Translations under genes and position numbers: made by a program
In this document: positions 41,508 to 51,405 of the stretch, one piece after another
Layout of the letters: every line of letters begins with the position of its first letter
Position numbering within the stretch: the stretch's first letter is position 1
Assembly (NCBI GenBank): GCA_001898225.1
Contig: MKTJ01000059.1
Coordinates: 1 to 64,000 of the forward strand
Origin: Chloroflexi bacterium 54-19
Lineage (GTDB): Bacteria; Chloroflexota; Chloroflexia; Chloroheliales; Chloroheliaceae
Reading direction: 5' to 3'
Length of the DNA stretch: 64,000 nucleotides
The notes under the pieces: model-generated
The model's database searches: none
Seen by the model: only the letters and a program-made list of their open reading frames with translations
What the model was told of the DNA's origin: nothing

Positions 41508-41765
41508 ATGGCTAACCAATACGAAATCAGGCTTAAAGGCCATCTCAGTTCGCAGTGGGCCTCCTATTTTGAGGGGTTTAAGCTGGTTCTAGGTGAGAAT
41601 GGCGAGACCGTTTTAACAGGTGAAGTTATCGACCAATCTGCTTTACACGGGTTACTTGACCGTATTCGCGACCTTGGCCTGCCTCTTCTGGCGGTAAACC
41701 TTCTGCAAAATGAGAAAGGTCGTGGTAGTGGACCAGCTCAAACTGAAACCGAGAATGAAAATTAG
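41508..41765 (+). CDS. Small conserved hypothetical protein, copy 2 of the 'YEIRLKGHLS' family
   Basis: 'MANQYEIRLKGHLSSQWASYFEGFKLVLGENGETVLTGEVIDQSALHGLLDRIRDLGLPLLAVNLL'. Confidence 0.75.
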   Translation: MANQYEIRLKGHLSSQWASYFEGFKLVLGENGETVLTGEVIDQSALHGLLDRIRDLGLPLLAVNLLQNEKGRGSGPAQTETENEN

Positions 41766-42078
41766 AAGGTTGAATAAAAGGCACTTACAAGCTTACCCTT
41801 TTAAGGAATGTATTGGACAAAAGATTTAACCATAAAAAGTTTTGAAAATGTTGAAATTCTCTTTCCCCAGATGTAAAATTTTGCCAACTAAATTGGCAAT
41901 TAATCCATATTTCAAAAACATTGTGACCAAAGAATTGGAATTTTCAGGTAAACGAACCGGCGCTTATACCGGTATAGTTAACCAGGACATGGTGGCCTTC
42001 AGACTAATTTTTTCTGCGCAAACAAGTACAACCTTGAGACTGAGCCTGAAAATTACCTGACCAGGAAAGAGATACCCA

Positions 42079-43857
42079 ATGTTAGAAAAACCGAATAATC
42101 TGGCCCGGTCATTCTGGCCAATGACCCGGCTTTTAGCTATTCTTCTTATGATAGCCATTGTTCTGAGCGGTTGTGGTGAAAGCTTTCTCGTTTCGCAAAC
42201 CCCTGGCCCTGCAGCCAGCCCCACCGTGAGTACTATTTCAAATCAACTCACAAACACCGCCCCTTTTGCTACTCCCCAGCCGGACCCGTCAGTAGCCACG
42301 ATTCCGGCAACTGTGCCAGGTGCCCTGACTACTTTTCCAGCTACACTAACAAGCACGTCTGCTGCACCCAAGAAAGGTGGCGTAATGCGGTTGGCTCTTA
42401 CCGATGAGCCGGATATATTAGACCCGGCCCGCACTGTCAACGGCGCAGCTAATAGTATAAATAATTTGCTGTATGAACGGTTGGTATATATTGATAAAGA
42501 CGGCCTACCAAAACCGTGGCTGGCAAGTTCCTGGGAAATCAGCCCGGACAGTTGCACAATAAGCTTTACTTTGCGCCCAAACCTTAAATTTCAAGATAGC
42601 ACTCCGCTTAATGCGGTCGCGGTTAAAACTAATTTTGACCGAATACTCGACCCAAAGGCAGCCTCACCCACCCGAAACTTCTTTGGTAGTTTGCAATCGG
42701 TTTCTACTAACGGCGAAACGCAGGTAATCTTCAACTTCAAGACACCTTTTGCTTCTATCTTTACAAATCTAAGCTTGGCTTATGGGGGTATCGTCTCCCC
42801 CACCGCCCTTGCAAAATATGGAGACCAGTTTGGCCGCCATCCAGTTGGCTCCGGCCCTTTCATTTTTAAGGAGTGGAAGACCGGTCAGGAGATTGACCTG
42901 ATCCGCAATTCAAACTATCACAGCTACCGGGAAGACCTTGAGAATAAAGGTACGGCTTTTCTGGAAGAAGTGGATTTTTTGATAATCCCGGCGCCCGCCA
43001 CTCAGATTGCGGCCCTGGAACGGGGCCAGCTAGATATGGTGACACCACTTCAGACTGAAAATGTGCAGCAGGTGCGAGGGGACAGCCGGTTTAAGCTGGT
43101 GGAATTGCATAATTCAAGTAATCTGGTCCTGCTCGATTTCTCAGATAAACCCCCTTTTAATTCTCTCGAATTCAGGCAAGCTCTTTCGTATGCGGTAGAC
43201 CGTAAGCAGATTGTCAAAAATGGGGTGGAAGGCTTTGCCTCAGCCAACCAGAGCCCCCTGCCAAATGGTCTGGCCGGGTGGGAGGGAACTCTCTCCGGCT
43301 ACGGGTTTGACCCTGAAAAAGCCCGGGGTATCTTAAAAAACGCCGGATGGAAACTTAATAGCAAGGGTGTTTTGGAAAAGGATGGAGTTGCCGCCAGTTT
43401 CAAATTATTAAGCCTGGCTGGTAGTAGTTCTATTAAGCGGACCAGTGAAATTATCCAGGCCAATCTTAAAGAAGTTGGCATCGAAATAACCATCCAAAAT
43501 CTGGAACTCAGCGCCGGTATTCCCCTGCTCGCAAAGGGCAATTTCGATATGGCGATTTTCTCGCTGGGCTGGCCGGACCCCTCTTTCTTGTCACTTCTTT
43601 ACAAAAGCAATAGCTCGCTGGTCAAACGGGGTGGTGATAGCGAGCTGGACAGCCTGCTGGATAAGGTAGATACAACTCTCGATATAGCCGCCCGCCTGGA
43701 TTATGTCCGAGAAGCGCAAAAATTGATAATTGAAAAGGCTAAAGTCGTCCCGTTGTATTCGCCCTGGACTTTGATAGCTTTTCAAAACAGGGTCCAAGAT
43801 ACCAAACTGGATGGTCTGGCCCTGCCACTCTATAACGATGTCTGGTTCAAGGATTAA
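42079..43857 (+). CDS. ABC transporter substrate-binding lipoprotein, peptide/nickel (SBP family 5) type
   Basis: Lipobox 'AIVLSGCGES'; 'MRLALTDEPDILDPARTVNGAANSINNLLYERLV', 'FRQALSYAVDRKQIVKNGVEG'. Confidence 0.92.
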   Translation: MLEKPNNLARSFWPMTRLLAILLMIAIVLSGCGESFLVSQTPGPAASPTVSTISNQLTNTAPFATPQPDPSVATIPATVPGALTTFPATLTSTSAAPKKGGVMRLALTDEPDILDPARTVNGAANSINNLLYERLVYIDKDGLPKPWLASSWEISPDSCTISFTLRPNLKFQDSTPLNAVAVKTNFDRILDPKAASPTRNFFGSLQSVSTNGETQVIFNFKTPFASIFTNLSLAYGGIVSPTALAKYGDQFGRHPVGSGPFIFKEWKTGQEIDLIRNSNYHSYREDLENKGTAFLEEVDFLIIPAPATQIAALERGQLDMVTPLQTENVQQVRGDSRFKLVELHNSSNLVLLDFSDKPPFNSLEFRQALSYAVDRKQIVKNGVEGFASANQSPLPNGLAGWEGTLSGYGFDPEKARGILKNAGWKLNSKGVLEKDGVAASFKLLSLAGSSSIKRTSEIIQANLKEVGIEITIQNLELSAGIPLLAKGNFDMAIFSLGWPDPSFLSLLYKSNSSLVKRGGDSELDSLLDKVDTTLDIAARLDYVREAQKLIIEKAKVVPLYSPWTLIAFQNRVQDTKLDGLALPLYNDVWFKD

Positions 43858-43982
43858 AAAAACTGACAGGTAAAAGGTAAAGTAGTAACCGTGCTCAATT
43901 TATATTTTCTCCGCGCTACTTTGTGGCTAAAAGTGAATTCCTTGCTTAAACCACCTTTATTTGTTGCTGCTGCCAAACTTGC

Positions 43983-44026
43983 TGGGCGAGTTTGCCACCT
44001 CACCGGAAGGTTGGCAAACTCGCCCA
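43983..44026. terminator. Long hairpin between convergent genes
   Basis: TGGGCGAGTTTGCCA (43983-43997) / TGGCAAACTCGCCCA (44012-44026), perfect 15-bp arms. Confidence 0.6.
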
Positions 44027-44104
44027 ACTGGCGTGTCTGGCCGGTTTTGTTCAAGGTTGCTTTCTGGCCTGGTTAAAACCACTGGTTATTTTTTAGGCCA
44101 GGCT

Positions 44105-44518
44105 TCAATGATTCCGCTGCCCCAACCAGACATAAAGCGCCTGGTTCAACAGGCCGATAACCCAGGGCCCAATTACCCAGAGCGGCCAGAAATAGCCGCT
44201 CTGGCTGCTAAACCAGACCAGGACCAGTAAGGCGCTAAAGAGCATAAAACTTACCGCATTGACTATAAGTAAATTTCTCCGGCGCACCAACCGGGATTGC
44301 CGGGAACGTTCCTGGGGTTGGTAGTAGACCGGAGCCGGGCCTGGGGCCGGGTAATTTTGGTTTAGCTCGGTGTTGTTAGAAAAGCCGGTTTGGTGCCGGT
44401 CGAATACCGGCTGGACCTCTTCCATAGGAAAATAACTGTTCAGGCGCTCTTTCCTGGCTCTGCGCCGTTCCTCTCGGTACTCGCGGCGAGAGGTGTAATC
44501 TGGATAATTTTCGTTCAC
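44105..44518 (-). CDS. 2TM-domain hypothetical membrane protein
   Basis: Charged N-terminus then 'LLIVNAVSFMLFSALLVLVWFSSQSGYFWPLWVIGPWVIGLLNQALYVWLG'. Confidence 0.6.
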   Translation of the reverse strand: MNENYPDYTSRREYREERRRARKERLNSYFPMEEVQPVFDRHQTGFSNNTELNQNYPAPGPAPVYYQPQERSRQSRLVRRRNLLIVNAVSFMLFSALLVLVWFSSQSGYFWPLWVIGPWVIGLLNQALYVWLGQRNH

Positions 44519-45044
44519 TTCGAGCTTCCTTTCCTTTTTTTTCTTTATCAGGTTTTAAACCGCCTATTATACGGCCATCCACGGGCTCTAAATCTTAGTT
44601 TTTGACCGGAGTTTGCCGCCCGACTGACACTACTAGCTTAAAACTTTCCGGTATATAGGCAATTAACCTAAAGGTTTAATCGGCAGGATTAATCGTCTCT
44701 ACCATTTAAACCCCTGGTGCAATTGTGTCTGGTTGAAGTAACCAGCTCAGCTTGAAGCAGCGAGTGATTCTTCAGACTGACTAGCTTCTGGCAGATATGT
44801 TCCCATTTACATTAATCCTTTCCATTAACCCTTTCGGTTGATTGCATGGTAGGGCTCGCAGCTTAAACTTGGAATGTCCGGCAGCCAGCAGCCTAAACCG
44901 GACAGGTCAAACCCAAGCTGAACTGAGAAAATAAAGAATTTTGAAACCAATCAACTAATATGCAGCAACTGGACTCGGTTAGAAATATTTTACGGATTAA
45001 CCTAGAAATACATAGAAATAAAGGAAAGGAAAAGTAGCCTTTAT

Positions 45045-45881
45045 ATGGTAACTTTAAAGCAGCGCCCTACAACCACTCAAACCAATATTGCCCAAACCGA
45101 AAAGGAAGAAAAGCTAGCAGGTGCTCCCACCGAGCTCGTTACCTTCTTCGGCATGGCTTACCTGATAACCTGGATTATTGTTGGCTTGAAAATCTTTACT
45201 GACATCAAAATCCCGGGCTTTTTCGCGCTGGCCGGACCGACTATCGCGGCCCTGGTCGTTATTGGCTTCAGTAGCGGGTTAACTGGGTACAGGGAACTGG
45301 GAAAACGGTTAATACGCTTACGCTTTGGTCTGAAATGGTATGCTCTGGCTCTCCTTATCACACCGGCTATAAGTCTAACAGCTTATATTATGGGCAAAAC
45401 CTTCAACCTGGGCGATATTCCCGCCGAAAGCGATTTGGTGCTGGTTCTGCCGATGTTACTGGGCAACTTTGCCCTGTTCTTCTTTACCGAAGAGATCGGC
45501 TGGAGGGGATACGCGTTGCCAAAATTGCAAAAGATGTTTAATCCGCTTGTTTCGAGTCTGGTTTTGGGAATTCTCTGGGGACTGTGGCATCTGCCCTACT
45601 GGTTTGTGCCAGGTTCGTTTCAGGCGGGGCTGCCCTTCGCCGGGTTTATGCTGCTGACGGTATCCCAGGCTGTTTTGATGACCTGGCTCTACAACAACAG
45701 CCGGGACAGCGTCCTGCTGGCGGTCCTTTTTCACGCCGCCGCCGATACCGCCTTTGCTTTCTCAGGGGTTCTTTCGGGGCCACAAACCCTTTTCTGGCTG
45801 GTGGTTGGATTGCAGTGGCTGGTAACCTTGGGAGTGATTGCTTATACAAAGGGCGGCTTACATATCAGAGCAGCCAGGTAA
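45045..45881 (+). CDS. CPBP-family intramembrane metalloprotease
   Basis: 'FFTEEIGWRGYALPKLQKMF' and 'GILWGLWHLPYW' (EExxxR and H motifs). Confidence 0.88.
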   Translation: MVTLKQRPTTTQTNIAQTEKEEKLAGAPTELVTFFGMAYLITWIIVGLKIFTDIKIPGFFALAGPTIAALVVIGFSSGLTGYRELGKRLIRLRFGLKWYALALLITPAISLTAYIMGKTFNLGDIPAESDLVLVLPMLLGNFALFFFTEEIGWRGYALPKLQKMFNPLVSSLVLGILWGLWHLPYWFVPGSFQAGLPFAGFMLLTVSQAVLMTWLYNNSRDSVLLAVLFHAAADTAFAFSGVLSGPQTLFWLVVGLQWLVTLGVIAYTKGGLHIRAAR

Positions 45882-45904
45882 ATAACCGGTTACCAAGTGA
45901 GTTG

Positions 45905-45950
45905 AAATCAAAATGAACGGTTTGGAAAACGAAACCGTTCATTTTGATTT
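45905..45950 (+). terminator. Perfect 19-bp-arm hairpin after the CPBP gene
   Basis: AAATCAAAATGAACGGTTT (45905-45923), loop ggaaaacg, AAACCGTTCATTTTGATTT (45932-45950). Confidence 0.7.
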
Positions 45951-46305
45951 TATTTCTCCAAAATTGTGTAATGGGTGAAATCAAAAATATTTAGCAAAGG
46001 TGCTGGAACGATTTTCTTTTTGAATAAGGAGGTTGATTTAAAGAGCTTTAAATTGAGCTCCTCTTAAATTTTAGAGAAGGTTTTAAATCTGATCTGATTG
46101 AGAATTGAGGCAGCTTTGATAAGGTAACTTTTACCAATTATAGGGAAACCGAACCTTTACCAATCCCTCAAATGTACAGTACTGAGCGGTGCGAAATTAC
46201 AGAAAACACGAGCATTGTGGCTGAGGAAAGTCGCTATAAACCGAAATCACCAGAATACCGAGTTAAGCGCAGTTCAAACTCGGCCACAATTTTCCACCCA
46301 AAATT

Positions 46306-46695
46306 CTACAACTGGTAAAGGTGAATTATATTGCCGCAACCATCCTCAAAGAAAGAACTTACCATACCCTGTTCCATCTTGGTAGGTTCCATTCGGAAAA
46401 TTACCCCGGCTGCTTTCAAGCGTTCGTAATCATCTTGGATATTTGCGGTGCGAAATGCAATAAAAGGCGAACCTACCCGATACAAGGTTTCCTGATATGC
46501 TTTTGCCTCCGGGAACATCATTGGCTGAAGCAACAACTCAACTTCGCCTGCCGCAGTTGAAGCGGTTACGGTTAGCCAGCGGTAATCCGAACCTATCATC
46601 AGGTCGGTTTTCTTGTTGAAACCGAGTAATTCCGTGTAAAATTGTAAAGCTTTCTCTTGATTGTCCACCAATAAGCTGGTTGTTCCTATCTGCAC
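46306..46695 (-). CDS. VOC/glyoxalase-family protein
   Basis: 'SLLVDNQEKALQFYTELLGFNKKTDL', 'SSFFEDGCGNIIHLYQL'. Confidence 0.85.
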   Translation of the reverse strand: MQIGTTSLLVDNQEKALQFYTELLGFNKKTDLMIGSDYRWLTVTASTAAGEVELLLQPMMFPEAKAYQETLYRVGSPFIAFRTANIQDDYERLKAAGVIFRMEPTKMEQGMVSSFFEDGCGNIIHLYQL

Positions 46696-46755
46696 AAGTA
46701 ATCTCCTTAAATAGATTAGCTAATTAAAGTCGAGCATTTATATTGTGGTTCATTT

Positions 46756-47502
46756 TTAGGTCTCAGTCTTGTATAAAAGGGACACTTGAGTGGAAGAATT
46801 AGGTTTGACAATACTGGCCGGCGTCTGGCCCGTAAAATGTTTGAGGGCCCTGGTCAGATGCGCTTGGTCGAAATAACCGGCCTGCTCAACTGTATCCAGG
46901 ATAGAAACTCTTTCCTGTAAAAGTAACAGCGCATGACGAGCGCGCTCAATCTGCTTAAAAGTGTTGAAGGTAAGTCCGGTGGCCTGCAAGAAATGTCGCC
47001 GAAGGGTTCGAATCGATTTGCCATGAGGTAAGTTTTGCAAAACCGATTCAACAACCCTATCGCGAACCAGCAAATTCCTTCGTACCATTCTGTCTATAAA
47101 TACGTCGGCGTTATCATAGTCGGGATATTGCCAGGCTGCACTATCCAGCCAGAAAGACCGGCTGCTGGCAGCCGGTAAGGTAATATCATTTTTGTTCAAA
47201 ATGGTGGCTACTGGCAGGTGGGGCATATAAATCCCAGGTTTAAATACAATGCCAAAAAATTCAGTGTCGGTGGGACTGCAAGCCAGAGTAGCTTTAGTTT
47301 CAGGGCCCCTAACGGTCAGTGTGGTTTTACCCTTGTATCTGGTTACTACCAACTCCCAACGCGCAGCGGCAAGGGAAGTAAAAGGTTCGGCGGTTTCCGT
47401 TTGAGTACGCCAGACTCTTTCAACAAAAGGGTTATCCAACAAGGTCTGCTCGAAACTAAAGCCCATTTTGATCTCCATGTGAACATAATATGTGGTAGCC
47501 AA
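46756..47502 (-). CDS. AraC-family transcriptional regulator
   Basis: C-terminal HTH 'SIRTLRRHFLQATGLTFNTFKQIERARHALLLLQERVSILDTVEQAGYFDQAHLTRALKHFTGQTPAS'. Confidence 0.87.
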   Translation of the reverse strand: MATTYYVHMEIKMGFSFEQTLLDNPFVERVWRTQTETAEPFTSLAAARWELVVTRYKGKTTLTVRGPETKATLACSPTDTEFFGIVFKPGIYMPHLPVATILNKNDITLPAASSRSFWLDSAAWQYPDYDNADVFIDRMVRRNLLVRDRVVESVLQNLPHGKSIRTLRRHFLQATGLTFNTFKQIERARHALLLLQERVSILDTVEQAGYFDQAHLTRALKHFTGQTPASIVKPNSSTQVSLLYKTET

Positions 47503-47728
47503 TATAAGCCAGTTCTAAGGTACTTAGCAAAGCTGAATATATAATGGCCGAACTAAACAATACGGTAATAATGTTTTATCGGCTATTTTGTAGTTTTGGG
47601 CCGGTTCGGGTGTTCGTTAGGGCAGGTGGGTTGTGGAAAAAGGTCAGGCTGATAAATGATTGAAAATCGGGTTCTTCGTACCGATGAAACCAAATGTCAA
47701 GGCTTCAAGAAAATTTTGATTTCTTAGG

Positions 47729-47801
47729 CTTGAAAGACTGCGGATTCACTTTCAAGTACGATTCCGCAGTCTTTCAAGGCCTTCTCGGCCTGGCCGAGAA
47801 G
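47729..47801. other. Two adjacent stem-loops in an empty intergenic region
   Basis: CTTGAAAGACTGCGGA (47729-47744) / TCCGCAGTCTTTCAAG (47763-47778); then CTTCTCGGCC-T-GGCCGAGAAG (47781-47801). Confidence 0.6.
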
Positions 47802-47941
47802 TATCTAAAAAAACTACACCTAACCTCGACTTTACACATTTCTGAGAGGAGAAATGGATAAAAAGAATTGAGGAAGGCAATTGCCTTGCCGCCCGAGGTA
47901 ATAAATGTTCGCCAAAACTATACATCCTCAGGAGAATTACA

Positions 47942-48172
47942 ATGCATTTGCCCGACCCTATTATAGCAATTTGTATCCATTTCCAACCTCTTTTTACTGC
48001 TCCAACTTACCGTAAAATGCTGCTACTCGTCTGCGGCACTTTACTGGCAAAAGACAGACGCACTGCTACCGCAGCTCTAAAATTTTTAGGGCTGGACCAA
48101 GATCACAACTGGCCAAGTTTCACAACATCCTTCATAAGCAGCTCGGAAATATCCCTGAGAAATAATTTATAG
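47942..48172 (+). pseudogene. N-terminal remnant of an IS701-like DDE transposase
   Basis: 'LPDPIIAICIHFQPLFTAPTYRKMLLLVCGTLLAKDRRTATAALKFLGLDQDHNWPSF' then continues as 'FHNILHKQ' in a shifted frame before terminating. Confidence 0.6.
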
Positions 48173-48807
48173 CGCAAACGCCAGGTAACCACCTTGAAGA
48201 TTAGCTCACTGGGATAGCGTAAAAGATTAAATAGAGACAACGTTCTTTCATTAAAGACTTTCTATAGTTACGGCAGTGGTAGCATTTGTAGCCTTGCTTA
48301 GTGAAAGCTTTTCGTTCTAAAGTGCTGCTAGATGAACAATGAGGATAATCCATTTTAAGTCTACTCTGTGATTATGTTATTTCAATTTAAAGTCGTTGGT
48401 AGGCACTTAGGTATGACCATCCTCATAAATAGCATAAAAGGGAGGGGTTAGCAAGTAATTCTTAAAATACCAAGAAATGATGGATTTATGGTTCTATCAA
48501 GACGGAAAACTTACCTTTTATTTACTGCGAATCCGGAAATGACAGAACCGATCAAGTTTCGTCTAGTACACCTAATTGGAATATGACAAACCGTTTCAGA
48601 TTATTTTTATTTTAGTCTCTAGATACCAGCAAATTGGCAGTTTCTCTATATTGTAGTCCCTAAAACTACTAATATTGAACAATTTTTTCCTTAAAAACTA
48701 CCGCTAATATTAGTTTCAAACCCAAACCGCCCTTTTTGGTCCCAATGTTCGAGAAAGCCGAAATGTAGTCAGTTTTTGCCTAACTATCCTGAGTTTCCCC
48801 AAATCTC

Positions 48808-48837
48808 TTGACTTCAAGCGCTTTAAGTTATTAAGCT
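48808..48837 (+). promoter_or_regulatory. MerR-type operator/promoter copy 1 upstream of the CMD gene
   Basis: TTGACTTCAAGCGCTTTAAGTTATTAAGCT; near-palindrome CTTCAAGCGCTTTAAG at 48812-48827. Confidence 0.7.
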
Positions 48838-48999
48838 TAGCTTAAAGGACTTTAATGGGCTAAAAACTGACTAGTGGAGAAAAACCCCTATTTTTGTAAA
48901 AAGTGACTTGAATAATGATTGGTATAGAATTTACTCCATAGGTAAATATCCAATTTATCTGGTAGCCTCCTAAAGTAAATATTAATTAGCACAAGGAGA

Positions 49000-49764
49000 G
49001 TGTTGATGCCCCCAAATGAACAAGCTAAAAGAAACCACGACGCACTATTTCCAGGCCATATCTCAACCCTGGCTGTGACCGACCCGGAACTGATCGAGGC
49101 CTTTGATAACTTCGCCTTTGACGAGGTCCTCCGTGAGAGTAAGCTTGATGTGCGAACCCGCCTCATGGTCCAACTGGCGGCCCTGATTGCCAGCCAGGCT
49201 TTGCGCGAATATCGCGTGATGGTCGGAGCAGCCCTTACCGTGGAAGTGTCCCCGATCGAGGTTAAAGAGATTGTTTACCAGGCCATCCCTTATGTGGGCA
49301 TGGGTAAGGTCTTTGATTTTATCCATATCACCAATGAAGTGCTTACCGTGCGAGGTGTGGCGCTGCCTTTACCCGGCCAATCGACAACCAATCCTGAAAA
49401 CCGGCTGGAGAAAGGGCTGGCTGTTCAGAAGCAAATTGTAGGGAACACCACTGTCGATAATCTTTATGCGAATGCACCTGCCGACCAGCAGCATATCCAG
49501 CGCTTTTTGTCGGACGACTGCTTCGGCGATTACCTGACCCGCTCAGGGCTCGATATACCGACCCGCGAACTGCTCACCTTTAGCATGCTTGTAGCACTCG
49601 GCGGCTGCGAACCACAGGTAAAAGGGCATGTTGCCGCCAATCTTAATGTAGGCAATGACCGGGCTAAACTGATTGATGTGTTAACCCAGCTACTGCCCTT
49701 TATCGGCTATCCCCGCACTCTCAACGGGTTACGGATGGTAGACGAGGTCACCGCCTCAAAATAG
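49000..49764 (+). CDS. Carboxymuconolactone decarboxylase-family protein, two CMD domains
   Basis: 'SKLDVRTRLMVQLAALIASQALREY..EVKEIVYQAIPYVG' and 'LDIPTRELLTFSMLVALGGCEPQVKGHVAANLNVGND'. Confidence 0.88.
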   Translation: MLMPPNEQAKRNHDALFPGHISTLAVTDPELIEAFDNFAFDEVLRESKLDVRTRLMVQLAALIASQALREYRVMVGAALTVEVSPIEVKEIVYQAIPYVGMGKVFDFIHITNEVLTVRGVALPLPGQSTTNPENRLEKGLAVQKQIVGNTTVDNLYANAPADQQHIQRFLSDDCFGDYLTRSGLDIPTRELLTFSMLVALGGCEPQVKGHVAANLNVGNDRAKLIDVLTQLLPFIGYPRTLNGLRMVDEVTASK

Positions 49765-49803
49765 TAAATAGATAAAAAGAAAGTAGAAAAAGAAGAAGAA
49801 ATC

Positions 49804-50657
49804 ATGATGTCCTAACACAAGCGGACCTGGCTCATTACGGGGGTAAGCAGCGGCTTTGGCCGCCAGCTCACCGAATTGCTCCTTGAGCAGGGCCAAACCG
49901 TTGTCGGAACCGTTCGGAACGACGCCAGAGTCAACGACCCCCTGGAGAAATATGCCCAGACCTTCCATGTCTAAGAGCTCGATGTAACAGATGTTACAGC
50001 CTTTCAAGAGGTGGTCGAGCGTTCATTTGCCAGGCTTGGCCGGATTGATTTGGTTATCAGCAATGCCGGGTATGGTTTGTTCGGCGCGGCGGAAGAGCTA
50101 AGCGACCAGCAAATTGAGCAAATAATTGCGACCAACCTGGTCGGGTCGATCCAGCTCATCCGGGCGGCGCTGCCACACCTGCAAACTCAGGGTGGTGGCC
50201 GGATTATATAAAAATTTTTACCTATGGCAGGCAGGTAGCCTTCGCCGGGAACTCGCTCTACCACGCTACCAAGTGGGGTATCGAGGGTTTTGCGGAGCCG
50301 GTGGCCCAGGAGGTAGCTCCCTTCGGTATTGGTGTAACTATCGTCGAACCGGGTGGCGCCCGGACGGAATTCCGCTACAGTAGCGCCCAGGTAGCCGACC
50401 TTTCACCGGTCTACGACAATAACCCGGCTCATAGCTTCTTAAAGATGCTCGACCCCCAAAACGGCCTGGCTCCCGGTGACCCGGTGAGGATGGCTGCCCG
50501 CATTATCGAGAGTGTCGATGTAAATCCGGCTCCGCTGCGGATGGTACTCGGTTCCCAGGTTCTGGAGAGTACCCTGTCGGTCCTTCGCAAGCGGATCGCC
50601 GGTTTTGAATCTCAAAAGGAACTGGCGGCTTCGACCGATTTCCCGCAAGGTGAATAA
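49804..50657 (+). pseudogene. SDR-family oxidoreductase, degraded
   Basis: 'HKRTWLITGVSSGFGRQLTELLLEQGQTVVGTVR', 'ISNAGYGLFGAAEELS', 'YHATKWGIEGF'; in-frame TAA at 49813-49815 and 49972-49974, TAA plus frameshift near 50209. Confidence 0.88.
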
Positions 50658-50725
50658 GTTTAACTTTGTGAAGTGTGCAAACTTGAAGAACTTTAATGAA
50701 TTTTCAAAATTGGCTTTAAAAACTA

Positions 50726-50755
50726 TTGACTTAAAGCGCTTTAAGTTATTAGACT
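50726..50755 (+). promoter_or_regulatory. MerR-type operator/promoter copy 2 upstream of merR-family gene
   Basis: TTGACTTAAAGCGCTTTAAGTTATTAGACT; perfect 16-bp palindrome CTTAAAGCGCTTTAAG at 50730-50745. Confidence 0.75.
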
Positions 50756-50776
50756 GAATTTGCGAGGTTAATTGGA

Positions 50777-51262
50777 ATGAATACTACTGTAAATGAGATT
50801 ATGGAAAAAACACTAATCTACACAATCAAAGAAGCCTCCGAATTAAGCGGTCTGCCGGAAAGCACCCTCCGCTACTACGAGACAATCGGCCTCCTGGGGC
50901 CGATCAACCGCGGTTCGACCAGTAAGCAGCGCGAGTATACCGAGCGCAATATTGATGAGGCGATTTCAATCGCGTGCCTGAACGCCACCGGTATGTCGAT
51001 AGAGGACATGCGCGCCTATCTTGGTAACCGGACTCAGGGTGTGGTGGGAGCCAGGGACCAGGTGGCGCTGCTGGAAAACCATACAGGGCGGTTGGCTGAC
51101 GAGGCTTATTACTTGCAGCTTCGCCAGCGCTATGTTGACACTAAGATTAGCTACTGGAAAGCGGTGGCCGAGGAAGATAGCGAACAGGCCCAGGCCATGA
51201 GTAAGAACGCGAAGCTGATAGCCAAAGAGCTTAAATTCACCAGGGAAAAGCTTGGTCAGTAA
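50777..51262 (+). CDS. MerR-family transcriptional regulator
   Basis: 'YTIKEASELSGLPESTLRYYETIGLLGPINRGSTSKQREYTERNIDEAISIACLNATGMSIEDMRAYL'. Confidence 0.93.
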   Translation: MNTTVNEIMEKTLIYTIKEASELSGLPESTLRYYETIGLLGPINRGSTSKQREYTERNIDEAISIACLNATGMSIEDMRAYLGNRTQGVVGARDQVALLENHTGRLADEAYYLQLRQRYVDTKISYWKAVAEEDSEQAQAMSKNAKLIAKELKFTREKLGQ

Positions 51263-51405
51263 TACTATTACCGTCAGCATTGACGGCCTGGCCCGGTTAA
51301 ATTTGTTTTATCTTTACCTGATTGATAAAAAAGAGAATCAAAAGTAAAGTTACTGACCTGGTTAGCTGCTCCACAGTTGAACCTAAGAAAGAAGTGTATT
51401 GATCG

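Noticed and set aside
45584-45916. 110-aa ORF overlapping the CPBP protease
   Set aside because: Out-of-frame overlap with a well-supported gene; Arg/Gly-rich composition typical of spurious frames.
46214-46290. Inverted repeat ATTGTGGCTGAG ... CTCGGCCACAAT flanking ~53 nt
   Set aside because: One mismatch and a long loop; near the 3' end of the VOC gene and could be a terminator or chance. Not strong enough to claim an RNA.
8486-48550. 16-bp shared string CGGAAATGACAGAACC between the aminotransferase scrap (minus strand) and ~48533
   Set aside because: A match of this length is about what chance gives in 64 kb on both strands; the flanks do not align.
48600-48760. AT-rich spacer with TAGTCCCTAAAACTA resembling a third copy of the GGACT element
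   Set aside because: Only one half-site; the rest of the 102-bp element is absent.
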